A DNA stretch of 64,000 nt from Actinomycetota bacterium (GCA_016201065.1 JACQDL010000031.1:124001-188000), one strand, 5' to 3'. Shown: positions 1 to 8,644, counted from the stretch's first letter. Notes: generated by a model not told the origin, from the sequence alone. Numbers and translations are program-made.

Positions 1-1309
1 GGGCTCCGCTGGTGAGGTACATCGCGAACACCACCGTGCCCGCGCGCTGCTGGAAGAAGACGCTGGCCAGCAGCACGTAGACGGTCAGGCGGGCGCTGCA
101 TGAGGTGAGCGGCACGAGCAGGCCGGCGAGCATTCGCTGCCGGGCGTTGGGTAGCGTCCGCGTGGCGGACAGCGCCGGAACGTTGCAGCCGAATCCGACG
201 ATCAGCGGGAGCACGGCTCGGCCGTCCAGCCCGACCATCCGCATCGCGCGGTCTCCGACGAGCGCCGCCCTCGCCAGATACCCGGAGTCCTCCAGCACCC
301 CGAGCACGAGGAACATGATCCCCATCAGCGGGACGAATGTGAGGACCGTCCCGACCCCCGCCAGCAGCCCGTCGACCAGCAACCCTTCCACCGGGGTCCC
401 GGCCGCCCCCACCCAGCTCAGTGCGGCCCGGGCCGCGCTGCTGAGCGGACCGGTGACCAGCGCCTCGAAGTGCGCCTGCAGCGGAGCTGCGACCCTGGTG
501 GTCAGCGTGAAGACGCCCCACATGCAGGCCAGAAACAACGGCACCCCGAGCCACGGGTTGAGGACGACCCGGTCGATCCGGTCCGACCTGCTGAGGCGGT
601 ACGGCGCCGACCGCACCGTGGCCGCGAGGACCGACTCCACCCAGACGAAGCGGAGCTCGGCCCGCTCCGTCTCGTCCTCCGGCGTCACACCCCCGGGCGT
701 CACACCGGCCGGGTCGGTCGCGGACGTGGGGGCAGCGAGCGCCTCCTCGACCGTCGTGACGAGCTGCGACAGCCCGGAGCCGGTACGCGGGTTCACCACC
801 ACAACCGGAACACCGAGCGCGGCACGCAGCGCCGGGACGTCGATCCGCACCCCCCGGTGGGCCGCGACGTCGGCCATGCTCAGCACCATGACCACCGGGC
901 TGCCGGTCTGGGCGACCTGGGCCAGCAGGTACAACGACCGGCCCACCGCGCTGGCGTCGGCGACGAGCAGGACGAGATCCGGCGGCGACCCGGTCGATGT
1001 CGGCTCGGTGCCGGATCTGCCGGTCAGCAGATCGACGGTGACCTGCTCGTCCGGCGAGCGGGCCAGCAGGCTGTAGGTGCCCGGCAGATCGATCAGCTCG
1101 ACCGCCGGGCTCCACGCCGACCAGATCCCGGTGCTGAGCTGGACCGTGGTGCCGGGCGCGTTGACGGTCCGCTGCCGGGACCCGGTCAGCGCGTTGAACA
1201 GCGTCGACTTACCCACATTCGGATTGCCCACCAGGGCGATCCGGGTAGGTCGGGTGGCCACCGATCCGGCCCGGTCCGGTTCCGCCGTTCCGTCGTGGCA
1301 CGACGCCAT
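1..1309 (-). CDS. feoB: Ferrous iron transporter FeoB (partial, C-terminus off window)
   Basis: FeoB is the inner-membrane Fe(II) permease with an N-terminal G-protein domain. Translating the minus strand from the ATG at 1309 gives an open frame to the window edge (436 codons). It shows a P-loop GNPNVGKST at residues 28-36, a G3 region DLPGTYSLL, and later the membrane core with the Gate-type stretch VGFGCNVPAL and LTSCSARL. The ATG overlaps the feoA stop (TGATG), so the two are co-translated. The forward-strand ORFs across this stretch are shadows. Only the C-terminal membrane segments are missing from view. The linker after the G domain is rich in Pro/Thr and duplicates a short GVTP motif, which looks like harmless linker variation. 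Confidence 0.95.
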   Translation of the reverse strand, partial: MASCHDGTAEPDRAGSVATRPTRIALVGNPNVGKSTLFNALTGSRQRTVNAPGTTVQLSTGIWSAWSPAVELIDLPGTYSLLARSPDEQVTVDLLTGRSGTEPTSTGSPPDLVLLVADASAVGRSLYLLAQVAQTGSPVVMVLSMADVAAHRGVRIDVPALRAALGVPVVVVNPRTGSGLSQLVTTVEEALAAPTSATDPAGVTPGGVTPEDETERAELRFVWVESVLAATVRSAPYRLSRSDRIDRVVLNPWLGVPLFLACMWGVFTLTTRVAAPLQAHFEALVTGPLSSAARAALSWVGAAGTPVEGLLVDGLLAGVGTVLTFVPLMGIMFLVLGVLEDSGYLARAALVGDRAMRMVGLDGRAVLPLIVGFGCNVPALSATRTLPNARQRMLAGLLVPLTSCSARLTVYVLLASVFFQQRAGTVVFAMYLTSGA

Positions 1310-1530
1310 CAGACCACCTCGACCCGCAGCGACCGCGCCGTGCCGGCGTCCACCGCGAAGCGGGCTGGCCCCACCGCGACCACCCGACCGCCGAACGCGG
1401 CGCGATGGGTGACCCGAACGACTGTCCCGAGGGCGAGCCCGAGCTCGCGCAGGCGCAGGACCCGGCCCGGGTCGAGCTCCACACCCACGAGGCGGGCTGC
1501 CATACCCACCGGGCAGTCTCGCAACGTCAT
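1309..1530 (-). CDS. feoA: FeoA, SH3-like accessory protein for ferrous iron uptake
   Basis: A 73-residue protein, the usual FeoA size. It has the FeoA pattern: an N-terminal MTLRDCPVGM, then LRELGLALGTVVRVTHRAAF, and a final RSLRVEVV strand, as in the SH3-like beta-barrel that binds FeoB. It lies directly upstream of feoB with a one-base stop/start overlap. A perfect TTAGGT/ACCTAA palindrome about 25 bp upstream of its start is a likely site for a DtxR/IdeR-type iron regulator, so iron repression is inferred. Confidence 0.92.
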   Translation of the reverse strand: MTLRDCPVGMAARLVGVELDPGRVLRLRELGLALGTVVRVTHRAAFGGRVVAVGPARFAVDAGTARSLRVEVV

Positions 1531-1554
1531 GGGACAACGGTATCCGAATGCTGG

Positions 1555-1568
1555 TTAGGTAAACCTAA
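1555..1568. promoter_or_regulatory. Candidate DtxR/IdeR-family iron box upstream of feoAB
   Basis: Inverted repeat TTAGGT-AA-ACCTAA sits 25 bp upstream of the feoA ATG. The half-sites match those of actinobacterial DtxR/IdeR boxes. The spacer is 2 bp, whereas the canonical 19-bp iron box has 7 bp between these outer hexamers, so a related regulator (MntR-like) or a half-occupied site is possible. Its position in the feoA promoter supports a regulatory role. Confidence 0.6.
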
Positions 1569-1596
1569 GTGAGCCCTTCGTCACCGCGGGCGGGAA

Positions 1597-2217
1597 TCAG
1601 ACCGGACGCAGTGCGGCGTCAGTTCCGGAGACCGACCCGAGCAACCGCTCCAGTGCGTACTCCACGTCCTCCCGCCAGGACACGATCCCCTTGAGCTCCA
1701 ACCGCAGTCGGGGGAAGCGGGGGTGCGGACGCACCGTCTTGAAGCCGACCGCCAGCAGGTACTCCGCGGGCATCACACAGCTCGGGCCCGACCACTGCAG
1801 GTCACCGAACGCCTCCAGGGCGCGCACTCCGCGACGCGTGAGGTCCTTCGCCACGCCCTGGATCAGCATCCGGCCGAGCCCGCCCCCGAGGAACTCCGGC
1901 AGCACGTACGCCGTCATCAGCAGTACCGCGTCCGCGCTGACCGGACTGGTCGGGAACGCCACGGCCCGCGGCACATAGGCCGCCGGCGCGTAGCTCGCGT
2001 AGCCGGCCGGAACCCCGTCGACGTAGACCACCTTCCCGCAGCTGCCGGATTCCAGCAGCACGGAGGAGTACCAGGCCTCCTTCTCCAGAGCCGTGTCGCC
2101 GGCCTCCTCAGCCCGCTCCCGCTGGATCGGGTCGAGCTCCCAGAAAACGCACTGCCGGCAGCGACGAGGAAGATCGTCGAGGTTGTCGAGCGTGATGTTC
2201 GCGAGCCGTCGGGACAC
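1597..2217 (-). CDS. GNAT-family N-acetyltransferase
   Basis: A predicted cytoplasmic acyl-CoA-dependent acetyltransferase, substrate unknown. The acetyl-CoA-binding core is visible as VLPEFLGGGLGRMLIQGVAK, a variant of the GNAT Q/RxxGxG/A loop, followed by the beta-strand segment RALEAFGD. The N-terminal half carries RRCRQCVFWELDP, typical of an actinobacterial GNAT subgroup encoded near the parAB/aminotransferase locus. The GTG at 2217 is preferred because a GGAAGG-like site precedes it; an in-frame ATG at 2253 would add 12 residues. It is divergent from the aminotransferase gene to its right. About 206 aa. Confidence 0.8.
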   Translation of the reverse strand: MSRRLANITLDNLDDLPRRCRQCVFWELDPIQRERAEEAGDTALEKEAWYSSVLLESGSCGKVVYVDGVPAGYASYAPAAYVPRAVAFPTSPVSADAVLLMTAYVLPEFLGGGLGRMLIQGVAKDLTRRGVRALEAFGDLQWSGPSCVMPAEYLLAVGFKTVRPHPRFPRLRLELKGIVSWREDVEYALERLLGSVSGTDAALRPV

Positions 2218-2406
2218 CGCCGTGCCTTCCCCCACGCGCCAGACCGGACGCACCGCGTGGCACCATCAGGATCGCCCGTGATGATACGCCGGGCAGGGCA
2301 TCCGCAGCGCACGCTGTTCCGCGGCGCCGCCGCCTCCCAGTCGTCGCCGGTAGACTTCGATGCCGGCAGCCGTCCGCAGTGCGGGAGCAGCGAACCTGGA
2401 GGGCCA

Positions 2407-3714
2407 GTGAGCGGCAACAGCCTCGATCCGTACGCCGACCGATACGCGCGACGTACCCAGGGCATGACAATCTCCGAGATCAGGGCCCTGTTCGCGGTCG
2501 CGAGCCGCCCGGAGGTTGTCTCGCTCGCGGGTGGAATGCCGTTCCTGTCCGCGCTCCCGATGGACGTGGTCGGCGAGATGATGGGTGCCCTGGTGACCGG
2601 TGCCGGCGCCACGGTGCTCCAGTACGGCTCCGGCCAGGGCATGCCCGCTCTCCGCGAACGGATCATGGACGTGATGGCCCTGGAGGGGATCACCGGGTCC
2701 GCCGATGACGTGGTCGTCACAGTCGGGTCCCAGCAGGCGCTGGACCTAGTCAGTCGGGTCTTCCTCGACCCCGGCGACGTCGTGCTGGCGGAGGGGCCGT
2801 CCTATGTGGGTGCCCTCGGCGCGTTCAGCGCCGCCGAGGCCGACGTGGTGCACGTGCCGATGGACGGCGACGGCCTGATCCCGGCGGCGCTGGAGGAGAC
2901 CCTGCTGCGGTTGCGCCGGGAGGGACGGCGCGCCAAGTTCCTCTACACCGTGCCGAACTTCCACAACCCGGCCGGCGTGACGCTCGCCCTGGACCGCCGG
3001 CCGCAGATCCTCGACCTCGCAGAGCGGTACGACCTGCTCGTCGTGGAGGACAACCCATACGGGCTGCTCGGCTTCGACCGGGACCCGTTGCCCGCGCTGC
3101 GGTCGATGGACGACGCCCGGGTGATCTATCTTGGCTCGTTCTCGAAGACCTTCGCCCCCGGTTTGCGGGTGGGGTGGGTGCTGGCGCCGCACGCCGTCCG
3201 GGAGAAGCTGGTCCTGGTCAGCGAGGCGCAGGTGCTGTGCCCGCCGACATACAACCAGTACGCGGTGGAAAGCTATCTGCGCACCCAGCCGTGGGTCGAG
3301 CAGGTGAAGGTGTTCCGCGAGGTCTACCGGGAGCGGCGCGACGCGCTGCTGGAGGCGCTCGACGCGACGATGCCGGAGGGGTGCAGCTGGACCAAGCCGG
3401 ACGGTGGGTTCTATGTCTGGCTCACCCTGCCGCCCGGCCTGGACGCCAAGGTGATGCAGCCCAGGGGGCTGCATGCCCGGGTGGCCTATGTGCCCGGCGT
3501 CGGCTTCTACGCCGATGGTCAGGGCCGGCGCGAGCTGCGGCTGTCATATTGCCTCCCCGAGCCGGACCGGATCCGCGAGGGAGTGCGCCGGCTCGCGGGA
3601 GTGGTCGAGGAGGAGATCGAGCTCCGGACGACCTTCCTCGGACCGGTGGGGTCCTGGGAGACCTGGCACCGGCACAGCCCGTCCGCCGACGCGCCGGGTC
3701 CGGACCTGGCATGA
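2407..3714 (+). CDS. PLP-dependent aminotransferase, class I/II fold
   Basis: A 435-aa fold-type I aminotransferase. Visible features are LQYGSGQGMPALRERI (N-terminal small domain), VVTVGSQQALDLVSRVFLDPGD, YTVPNFHNPAGVTL (substrate/PLP Asn), LLVVEDNPYGLLGF, and the Schiff-base lysine in YLGSFSKTFAPGLRVGW. The pattern fits 2-aminoadipate/valine-pyruvate-type enzymes (AAT_I, LysN-like); the substrate cannot be named. The longer open frame extends to 1723, but a GTG at 2407 preceded by GGAGGG and conserved reading from there is the better start. Its stop overlaps the next gene's ATG (ATGA), so it is coupled to the D-Ala-D-Ala ligase. Confidence 0.88.
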   Translation: MSGNSLDPYADRYARRTQGMTISEIRALFAVASRPEVVSLAGGMPFLSALPMDVVGEMMGALVTGAGATVLQYGSGQGMPALRERIMDVMALEGITGSADDVVVTVGSQQALDLVSRVFLDPGDVVLAEGPSYVGALGAFSAAEADVVHVPMDGDGLIPAALEETLLRLRREGRRAKFLYTVPNFHNPAGVTLALDRRPQILDLAERYDLLVVEDNPYGLLGFDRDPLPALRSMDDARVIYLGSFSKTFAPGLRVGWVLAPHAVREKLVLVSEAQVLCPPTYNQYAVESYLRTQPWVEQVKVFREVYRERRDALLEALDATMPEGCSWTKPDGGFYVWLTLPPGLDAKVMQPRGLHARVAYVPGVGFYADGQGRRELRLSYCLPEPDRIREGVRRLAGVVEEEIELRTTFLGPVGSWETWHRHSPSADAPGPDLA

Positions 3715-4688
3715 GCAGGCCCGCGGTGACCACCGAGCTCGCCACCGCGATCATCGCCGGTGGGCTCGCCTTCGAGCGGGAGGTCTCGCTCCGCTCCGGC
3801 CGGCGGATCGCCGACGCCCTCAGGCATGCGGGGTACCTGGCACCGGTCCTGGACACCGACGCCGCGCTCATCGACCGGCTGATCGAGGCCCGGCTGGACG
3901 CCGTCTTCATCGCGCTGCACGGCGAGACCGGAGAGGACGGCTCCCTGCGCAGCGTGCTGGACCTGCTCGACGTCCCCTACGTCGGCGCTGGCGCCCAGTC
4001 GTGCCGGGTCGCCTGGGACAAACCGAACGCGAAGGCTGCCGTGCGGGCCGCCGGAATGCGCACGCCGGACTGGGTGGCGCTGCCCGAGTCAACCTTCCGT
4101 GAGCTGGGCGCCCAGCTCGTGCTCGGCCGGATCGTGGCGCGGCTGGGGCTGCCCCTCATGGTCAAGCCCGCCCAGGGCGGATCGGCGCTGGGCGCGCAGC
4201 GGGTGGACTCCGTCGAGGACCTCCCGGCAGCCATGGTGGGATGCTTCGCCTACGGTGGGACGGCGCTGATCGAGCAGTACGTCGACGGCGTCGAGCTGGC
4301 CATCTCCGTGCTGGACCGGGCGGACCGGCCGCAGGCCCTTCCTGCGGTGGAGATCGAACCCGCCAGCGGGGTGTTCGACTATGCGGCGCGGTACACCGCC
4401 GGGATGACGACGTACCACACGCCGGCCCGGCTGAGCCCCGACACGTTGACCAGGGCCGCGCATCTGGCCGAGCGGGCGCACCAGATCCTCGGGCTACGCG
4501 ACCTCTCCCGCACCGATGCGATCATCACCCCCGACGGCGAGGCGCACTTCCTGGAGGTCAACGTCTCCCCGGGGATGACCGAGACCTCGCTGTTCCCGAT
4601 GGCCGTCGCGGCCGCCGGCCTCGACCTCGGCGGGACGTGCGTGTCCCTGCTACGCCGGGCGGCCGAGCGGTCAGCCGGCGCCGGCTGA
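3711..4688 (+). CDS. D-alanine--D-alanine ligase family ATP-grasp enzyme
   Basis: A 325-aa ATP-grasp ligase. Visible landmarks are [16 protein letters not shown] (N-terminal fold), [20 protein letters not shown], the ATP-grasp lysine region [29 protein letters not shown], and the metal/D-Ala region [17 protein letters not shown], which varies from the canonical EVNTLPGMT. The usual YxxKY stretch is [16 protein letters not shown]. It probably makes D-Ala-D-Ala or a related dipeptide for the cell wall; given the locus, it may be an accessory copy alongside a division-cluster ddl. Start ATG 3711 overlaps the aminotransferase stop. Its last eight codons are read from a perfect palindrome shared with parB. 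Confidence 0.85.
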   Translation: MSRPAVTTELATAIIAGGLAFEREVSLRSGRRIADALRHAGYLAPVLDTDAALIDRLIEARLDAVFIALHGETGEDGSLRSVLDLLDVPYVGAGAQSCRVAWDKPNAKAAVRAAGMRTPDWVALPESTFRELGAQLVLGRIVARLGLPLMVKPAQGGSALGAQRVDSVEDLPAAMVGCFAYGGTALIEQYVDGVELAISVLDRADRPQALPAVEIEPASGVFDYAARYTAGMTTYHTPARLSPDTLTRAAHLAERAHQILGLRDLSRTDAIITPDGEAHFLEVNVSPGMTETSLFPMAVAAAGLDLGGTCVSLLRRAAERSAGAG

Positions 4689-4694
4689 CCGCTC
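4665..4694. terminator. 30-bp perfect palindrome spanning both stops of convergent ddl-like gene and parB
   Basis: Bases 4665-4694 are a perfect inverted repeat centred between 4679 and 4680. It holds the TGA of the ligase gene (4686-4688) and, on the other strand, the TGA of parB (4671-4673). Because of the symmetry, both proteins end in the same residues ERSAGAG. It can form a 15-bp hairpin in either transcript and probably serves as a bidirectional terminator, although there is no U-tract. Confidence 0.75.
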
Positions 4695-5717
4695 CTCGCT
4701 GCCGATCGCGGTCCCACCGGCGCCCTGGGCGATCGCAGGCGCCATCAGGCTGACGATGCGCTCCAGGTCGTCGACGGAGGCGAACTCGACCACGATCTTC
4801 CCCTTGTGCCGGCCCAGCTCGACCTTCACCCGGGTATCGAAGGAATCCGAGAGCCGGTCCGCGAGCTCGCTGAGGCCCGGAGCGACGACCCGAGCTGCCT
4901 GCGCAGCGCGTGGCTTGCCGGCGCGGGGTCCGTGACCCGCGAGCATGAGCGAGACGAGTTCCTCGGTCGCCCGGACGGACAACCCCTCGGCCACGATCCG
5001 CGTCGCCAGGGCGTCCTGCTGGTCGGCGTCGTCGAGCCCCAGCAGCGCCCTCGCGTGCCCGGCGGAGAGCACTCCGGCAGCAACCCGGCGCTGGACCGGC
5101 AGCGGCAGGTTGAGCAGCCGGATGGTGTTGGTCACCTGTGATCGGCTTCGCCTTATCCGCCGGGCCAGTTCCTCGTGGGTCGCGCCGAACTCCTCCAGCA
5201 GCTGCTGGTAGGCCGCAGCCTCCTCCAGCGGGTTCAGCTGCTGCCGGTGCAGGTTCTCCAGCAGCGCGTTGCGCAGCATGGCGTCATCGGTGGTGTCCCG
5301 CACGATCGCCGGGATCCGGTCGAAGCCGGCCTCGGCGGCCGCGCGCCACCGACGTTCCCCCATCACCAGCTCGTACGTCGCCGGACCGGTCTCGCGGACC
5401 ACCACCGGCTGCAGCATGCCGAACGCCTCGATCGAGCTCGCCAGCTCCGCCAGCGCCTCCTGGTCGAAGACCTGACGAGGCTGCTTGGCGTTCGGTCTGA
5501 TCTGGTCGACCGGGATCTCCCGGAAGCTCGCGCCTGGTACCGCACCAGGGCCCTCGTACAGCTGCGGTCCGGCGTCGGCCAACCCTGTTGCCGAGATCCC
5601 GTACGCCGGCGCCAGGGCGGAGTGAGTGAACGTCGATCCACCTGCGACGGGTGTGACCGGACCGGTGGGGATCAGGGCACCGAGACCCTTGCCCAGCCCT
5701 CCGCGGCGGGTGCTCAT
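4671..5717 (-). CDS. parB: Chromosome partitioning protein ParB
   Basis: A 348-aa parS-binding CTPase/centromere protein. It starts [16 protein letters not shown], the conserved ParB N-terminus; an in-frame GTG at 5729 is less likely. Domain order: ParB/Srx core with [33 protein letters not shown] (CTP-binding GERR(W)R motif) and [16 protein letters not shown]; then the HTH region [20 protein letters not shown]; and a C-terminal dimerisation segment [20 protein letters not shown]. It lies downstream of parA in the same direction. Target sites (parS) are at 6760, 6814 and, degenerate, 17695. It converges with the ligase gene with an 18-bp overlap. Confidence 0.97.
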   Translation of the reverse strand: MSTRRGGLGKGLGALIPTGPVTPVAGGSTFTHSALAPAYGISATGLADAGPQLYEGPGAVPGASFREIPVDQIRPNAKQPRQVFDQEALAELASSIEAFGMLQPVVVRETGPATYELVMGERRWRAAAEAGFDRIPAIVRDTTDDAMLRNALLENLHRQQLNPLEEAAAYQQLLEEFGATHEELARRIRRSRSQVTNTIRLLNLPLPVQRRVAAGVLSAGHARALLGLDDADQQDALATRIVAEGLSVRATEELVSLMLAGHGPRAGKPRAAQAARVVAPGLSELADRLSDSFDTRVKVELGRHKGKIVVEFASVDDLERIVSLMAPAIAQGAGGTAIGSEERSAGAG

Positions 5718-5844
5718 GCCCGACCGCACGCGGTGCGGGGCGCCCAGGTGGCGACCGGTCCGTAGACGGTATGCGTCATGCCCTTTCCCTCACTGCTCCA
5801 TCCAGCCCCCGACCACGTACCGCCAGCGTGTCGCGGCACGCCGG

Positions 5845-6903
5845 TCACTCCGGTCCCCGGCCGGGCGCGTGTCGCGGCCCACCGGCGTCCCGCGGCCTGG
5901 GTGGGCCGTTGACCCCTCGCTCGGCGATCTCCCGCGCCGCGTCCAGGTAGGTCATGGCGCCCCGCGAGCCCGGGTCGTAGGTCAGCACCGACTGGCCGTA
6001 GCCGGGGGCCTCGGAGACCCGGACACTTCGTGGCACCACCGAGTCCAGGACCAGGTTGCCGAAGTGCTTGCGGACCTCCTGGGCCACCTGGTCGGCCAGG
6101 CGGGTCCGTCCGTCGTACATCGTCAGCAGGATCGTGGAGATCCTGACTCCCTGGTTCAGGTGCGCCTGGACCAGCTCGATGTTGCGCAGGAGCTGACCCA
6201 GCCCCTCCAGGGCGTAGTACTCGCACTGGATCGGGATGAGCACCTCGTTCGCGGCCACCATCGCGTTGACCGTGAGCAGGCCGAGCGACGGCGGGCAGTC
6301 GATGAAGACGTAGTCGAGCTGGTCGGTGAAGCCGTTGATCGCCCAGCGGAGGCGGGCCTCCCGACCGTCCACCGACACCAGCTCGATCTCCGCTCCCGCG
6401 AGGTCGATGGTCGCGGGGACACACCACAACGAGGGTGCGGCGGCCACCGGAACTGCGGCATCCGCCAGGGACCGCTCGCCGATCAGGACCTCGTAGATGG
6501 AGGGAACCCCTGAATGGTGATCGATGCCGAGGCCGGTGCTGGCGTTGCCCTGCGGGTCGAGATCGATGACGAGGACCCTTGCGCCATGCATGGCCAGCCC
6601 GACGGCGAGGTTCACCGTCGTCGTGGTCTTTCCCACGCCCCCCTTCTGGTTGGCCACGGTGATGATCCGCCGGCGAGGTGGCCGGGGGAACGTCGACCGC
6701 CCCGGGTTCAACACCCGAACGGCCCGCGCCGCCTCCGCGGCGATCGGGGTGTCGGCGTAGGTTTCACGTGAAACATCAAAGGAACCTTCCGTCACGTCGC
6801 TCGAACCGATCGCTGTTTCACGTGAAACAACTCCGTCGAGTACGTGTTGGATGCGGTTCGCGGTCATATCCGTCTCGGTGCCGTGTCCGCTCGACTGTCT
6901 CAT
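5845..6903 (-). CDS. parA: Chromosome partitioning ATPase ParA (Soj)
   Basis: The Walker-type ATPase that moves ParB-parS complexes. Deviant Walker A KGGVGKTTTTVNL, Walker A' VIDLDPQGNASTGLG, Walker B YVFIDCPPSLGLLTVNA, and the late stretch GNLVLDSVVPRSVRVSEAPG are all visible. The N-terminal extension contains VSRET twice; those codons are two parS sites. Start is uncertain: ATG 6903 has a GGAG close by; ATG 6867 gives a shorter form; ATG 7143 overlaps the rsmG stop (ATGA) and would make a 432-aa coupled protein with a low-complexity leader. The 127-bp spacer to parB has no recognisable promoter. Confidence 0.93.
   Translation of the reverse strand: MRQSSGHGTETDMTANRIQHVLDGVVSRETAIGSSDVTEGSFDVSRETYADTPIAAEAARAVRVLNPGRSTFPRPPRRRIITVANQKGGVGKTTTTVNLAVGLAMHGARVLVIDLDPQGNASTGLGIDHHSGVPSIYEVLIGERSLADAAVPVAAAPSLWCVPATIDLAGAEIELVSVDGREARLRWAINGFTDQLDYVFIDCPPSLGLLTVNAMVAANEVLIPIQCEYYALEGLGQLLRNIELVQAHLNQGVRISTILLTMYDGRTRLADQVAQEVRKHFGNLVLDSVVPRSVRVSEAPGYGQSVLTYDPGSRGAMTYLDAAREIAERGVNGPPRPRDAGGPRHAPGRGPE
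6760..6775. promoter_or_regulatory. parS: parS site (15/16 match)
   Basis: GGTTTCACGTGAAACA matches the bacterial parS consensus TGTTTCACGTGAAACA except for the first base. It lies in the parA coding region and supplies the codons for VSRET, so the centromere and the protein sequence are constrained together. Known ParB family behaviour predicts ParB loading here, close to oriC. Confidence 0.9.
6814..6829. promoter_or_regulatory. parS: parS site (perfect consensus)
   Basis: TGTTTCACGTGAAACA is a perfect match to the conserved 16-bp centromere. It lies 54 bp from the first site, in the same reading phase of parA, and again encodes VSRET. Confidence 0.95.
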
Positions 6904-7139
6904 CGCTCCGGTCTGTCCCCCTGCGTCGGCCGACCCCACCCGTGCCACCCCAGCGGTGTCTGCGGCACGCGGTCCATCTTGCCCGGTCGATGCCATCCCT
7001 GACGAGGGTGCACCGTGCTCCGGCCATCCCACACCGGACCGGCGACCCAGCGGCGCGCTCCCATCAGGCCGTTCCGGTACGGCCGAAGTGAATCGCGGCC
7101 ACCCCACGCCGGACCACCGCGCGTCTCCCCCGGTCCCCG

Positions 7140-7955
7140 TCATCGCCTCTCTCTCCCCCGATCCCGCCGGACGTGCCCCAGCTCCCGCCGGACGATCTCC
7201 ACCACCGTCGCCGGGGTCTCCACGACGCCGATCCCGCATCGCACCACCCTCGCGCCGGTGCCACCGAGGCGTTCGATGTCGCGTCGCGTGCGGTCCAGCT
7301 CGACCGACGCCCGCTCGCCCTTCATGGCGAGCATCCGGCCCCCCACCCGAACGAGCGGCAAGCACCACGCGGCCAGTCGGTCGAGGGGCGCCACCGCCCG
7401 GGAGGTCACCACGTCGGCACCACCCGCGACCGCGATCGTGGAGCGCTCCTCGGCCCTGCCCCGCACGACGACGACGTTCGCCAGCCCCAGTGCCGCCCGG
7501 CACTCCTCAAGGAACACCGTCCGGCGAGCCATCGGCTCAACGAGGGTCACCCGTAGATCGGCACGGATCATCGCGAGCACGATACCCGGCAGCCCAGCCC
7601 CGGAGCCGACATCGACCACGGCGATCCCCGGGTCGAGCAGCTCCGCGAGGAGCGCGCAGTTGACCAGGTGCCGGTCCCACAGCAGCGGAATCTCACGGGG
7701 GCCGATCAGGCCACGCCGTACCCCATCGGTGGCGAGCAGCTCGCCGAAGGCGGCCAACCTCGACAGGTGGGCGCCAAACAGCTGCTCCGCCTCACCGGAC
7801 GGCGGGGGAAGTATCTGGCCCGGCCGGGACGCCCAGCCCGCCGCCAGATCGCCAGCGCCGGCCGCCGCACCGGCGGGCCGCGCGGTTGCGGCAACCACAG
7901 GGTTCTCCGCCCGCGACGGCGGGTCTGCTGGCTGGCCTGACGCGACTGAGGGCAT
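7140..7955 (-). CDS. rsmG: 16S rRNA (guanine527-N7)-methyltransferase RsmG (GidB)
   Basis: A SAM-dependent methyltransferase for G527 of 16S rRNA. The core is typical: LIGPREIPLLWDRHLVNCALL, SAM motif I VVDVGSGAGLPGIVLAM, LVEPMARRTVFLEE, and DVVTSRAVAPLDRLAAW with the later LAMKGERA. The longest frame begins at 7970, but that ATG is inside a 60-bp perfect palindrome; the ATG at 7955 (start MPSVASGQ) or a later start is more plausible, since family members usually begin about 30-60 residues before the LIGPRE motif. The 3' end touches a possible parA start, as in many actinobacterial rsmG-parAB loci. Confidence 0.93.
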   Translation of the reverse strand: MPSVASGQPADPPSRAENPVVAATARPAGAAAGAGDLAAGWASRPGQILPPPSGEAEQLFGAHLSRLAAFGELLATDGVRRGLIGPREIPLLWDRHLVNCALLAELLDPGIAVVDVGSGAGLPGIVLAMIRADLRVTLVEPMARRTVFLEECRAALGLANVVVVRGRAEERSTIAVAGGADVVTSRAVAPLDRLAAWCLPLVRVGGRMLAMKGERASVELDRTRRDIERLGGTGARVVRCGIGVVETPATVVEIVRRELGHVRRDRGRERR

Positions 7956-8015
7956 CTGCCCAGTCAACACGAGACCCCGCCGGGCGCCCGGCGGGGTCTC
8001 GTGTTGACTGGGCAG
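7956..8015. terminator. 60-bp perfect palindrome between jag and rsmG
   Basis: Bases 7956-8015 are fully self-complementary about a centre at 7985/7986, giving a 30-bp GC-rich stem with essentially no loop mismatch. It separates the jag-like gene (stop 8029) from rsmG. In the minus-strand transcript it would form a very stable hairpin and probably terminates or processes the rpmH-rnpA-yidD-yidC-jag mRNA. There is no clear U-run. Perfect arms of this length are unusual for a simple terminator. Confidence 0.7.
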
Positions 8016-8028
8016 GTGGCTACCGCGG

Positions 8029-8592
8029 TCAGCCGTCCAGTGAGACGACCACCCACCGCTGAGGCTCCTCGCCCTCGGACTCGCTCCGCACTCCGTCCAC
8101 GGCGCTGATGGCGTCGTGGACCACCTTGCGCTCGAACGGGTTCATCGGCACCAGCGCGACCGGCTCGCCGGAGGACAGCACCCGGTCCGCCGTGTGCCGC
8201 GCAACGTCGGACAGCTCCTCCCGGCGCCGCGCCCGGTATCCGTCGATGTCGAGCATCAACCGGCTCCGGTTGCCGGTCCGCTGCTGCACGGCGAGCCGGG
8301 TCAGCTCTTGCAGCGCCTCCAGCGTCGCACCGTTCGGTCCGACGAGCTGCTGCAGGTCACCGCCCACAATGGCGACGACGGCACGCTCACCCTCGACGTC
8401 GAGGTCGATGTCGCCGTCGTAGTCGGCGATGTCGAGCAGCCGCTCGAGGTAGTCACCGGCGATGTCGCCCTCGCGGACGAGCATCGCCTCGTCCGGACCG
8501 TCCAGGTCGGCGGAACCGTTGTTCCGTGCGACCAGGGTCCGGTCGGCGTTGGGGAAGGTATCCAGGGATGCCGCAGGGGAGGTATCAGTCAC
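8029..8592 (-). CDS. Jag/KhpB-like RNA-binding protein (KH + R3H domains)
   Basis: A 187-aa protein. The KH-like part reads EGERAVVAIVGGDLQQLVGP with the GPNGATLEALQELTRLAVQQ helix. It is followed by the R3H-type segment RSRLMLDIDGYRARRREEL and VPMNPFERKVVHDAIS. Family members (Jag/SpoIIIJ-associated, KhpB) bind RNA and are encoded beside yidC, as here. The longer frame to 8820 lacks homology; GTG at 8592 has GGAGAAGG just upstream and is chosen. The acidic N-terminus (VREGDIAGDYLERLLDIADY) is typical of actinobacterial members. Confidence 0.9.
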   Translation of the reverse strand: MTDTSPAASLDTFPNADRTLVARNNGSADLDGPDEAMLVREGDIAGDYLERLLDIADYDGDIDLDVEGERAVVAIVGGDLQQLVGPNGATLEALQELTRLAVQQRTGNRSRLMLDIDGYRARRREELSDVARHTADRVLSSGEPVALVPMNPFERKVVHDAISAVDGVRSESEGEEPQRWVVVSLDG

Positions 8593-8644
8593 GAGCCTTC
8601 TCCGGAAACGGGCCCCGGGTGCCGGGGCGTGCCTACGACGCAGG

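Noticed and set aside
105..1558. Long plus-strand frames (323 and 362 codons)
   Set aside because: They are antisense to feoB/feoA; the translated text is Arg/Pro/Ser-rich without domain motifs, while the minus strand gives clear FeoB and FeoA.
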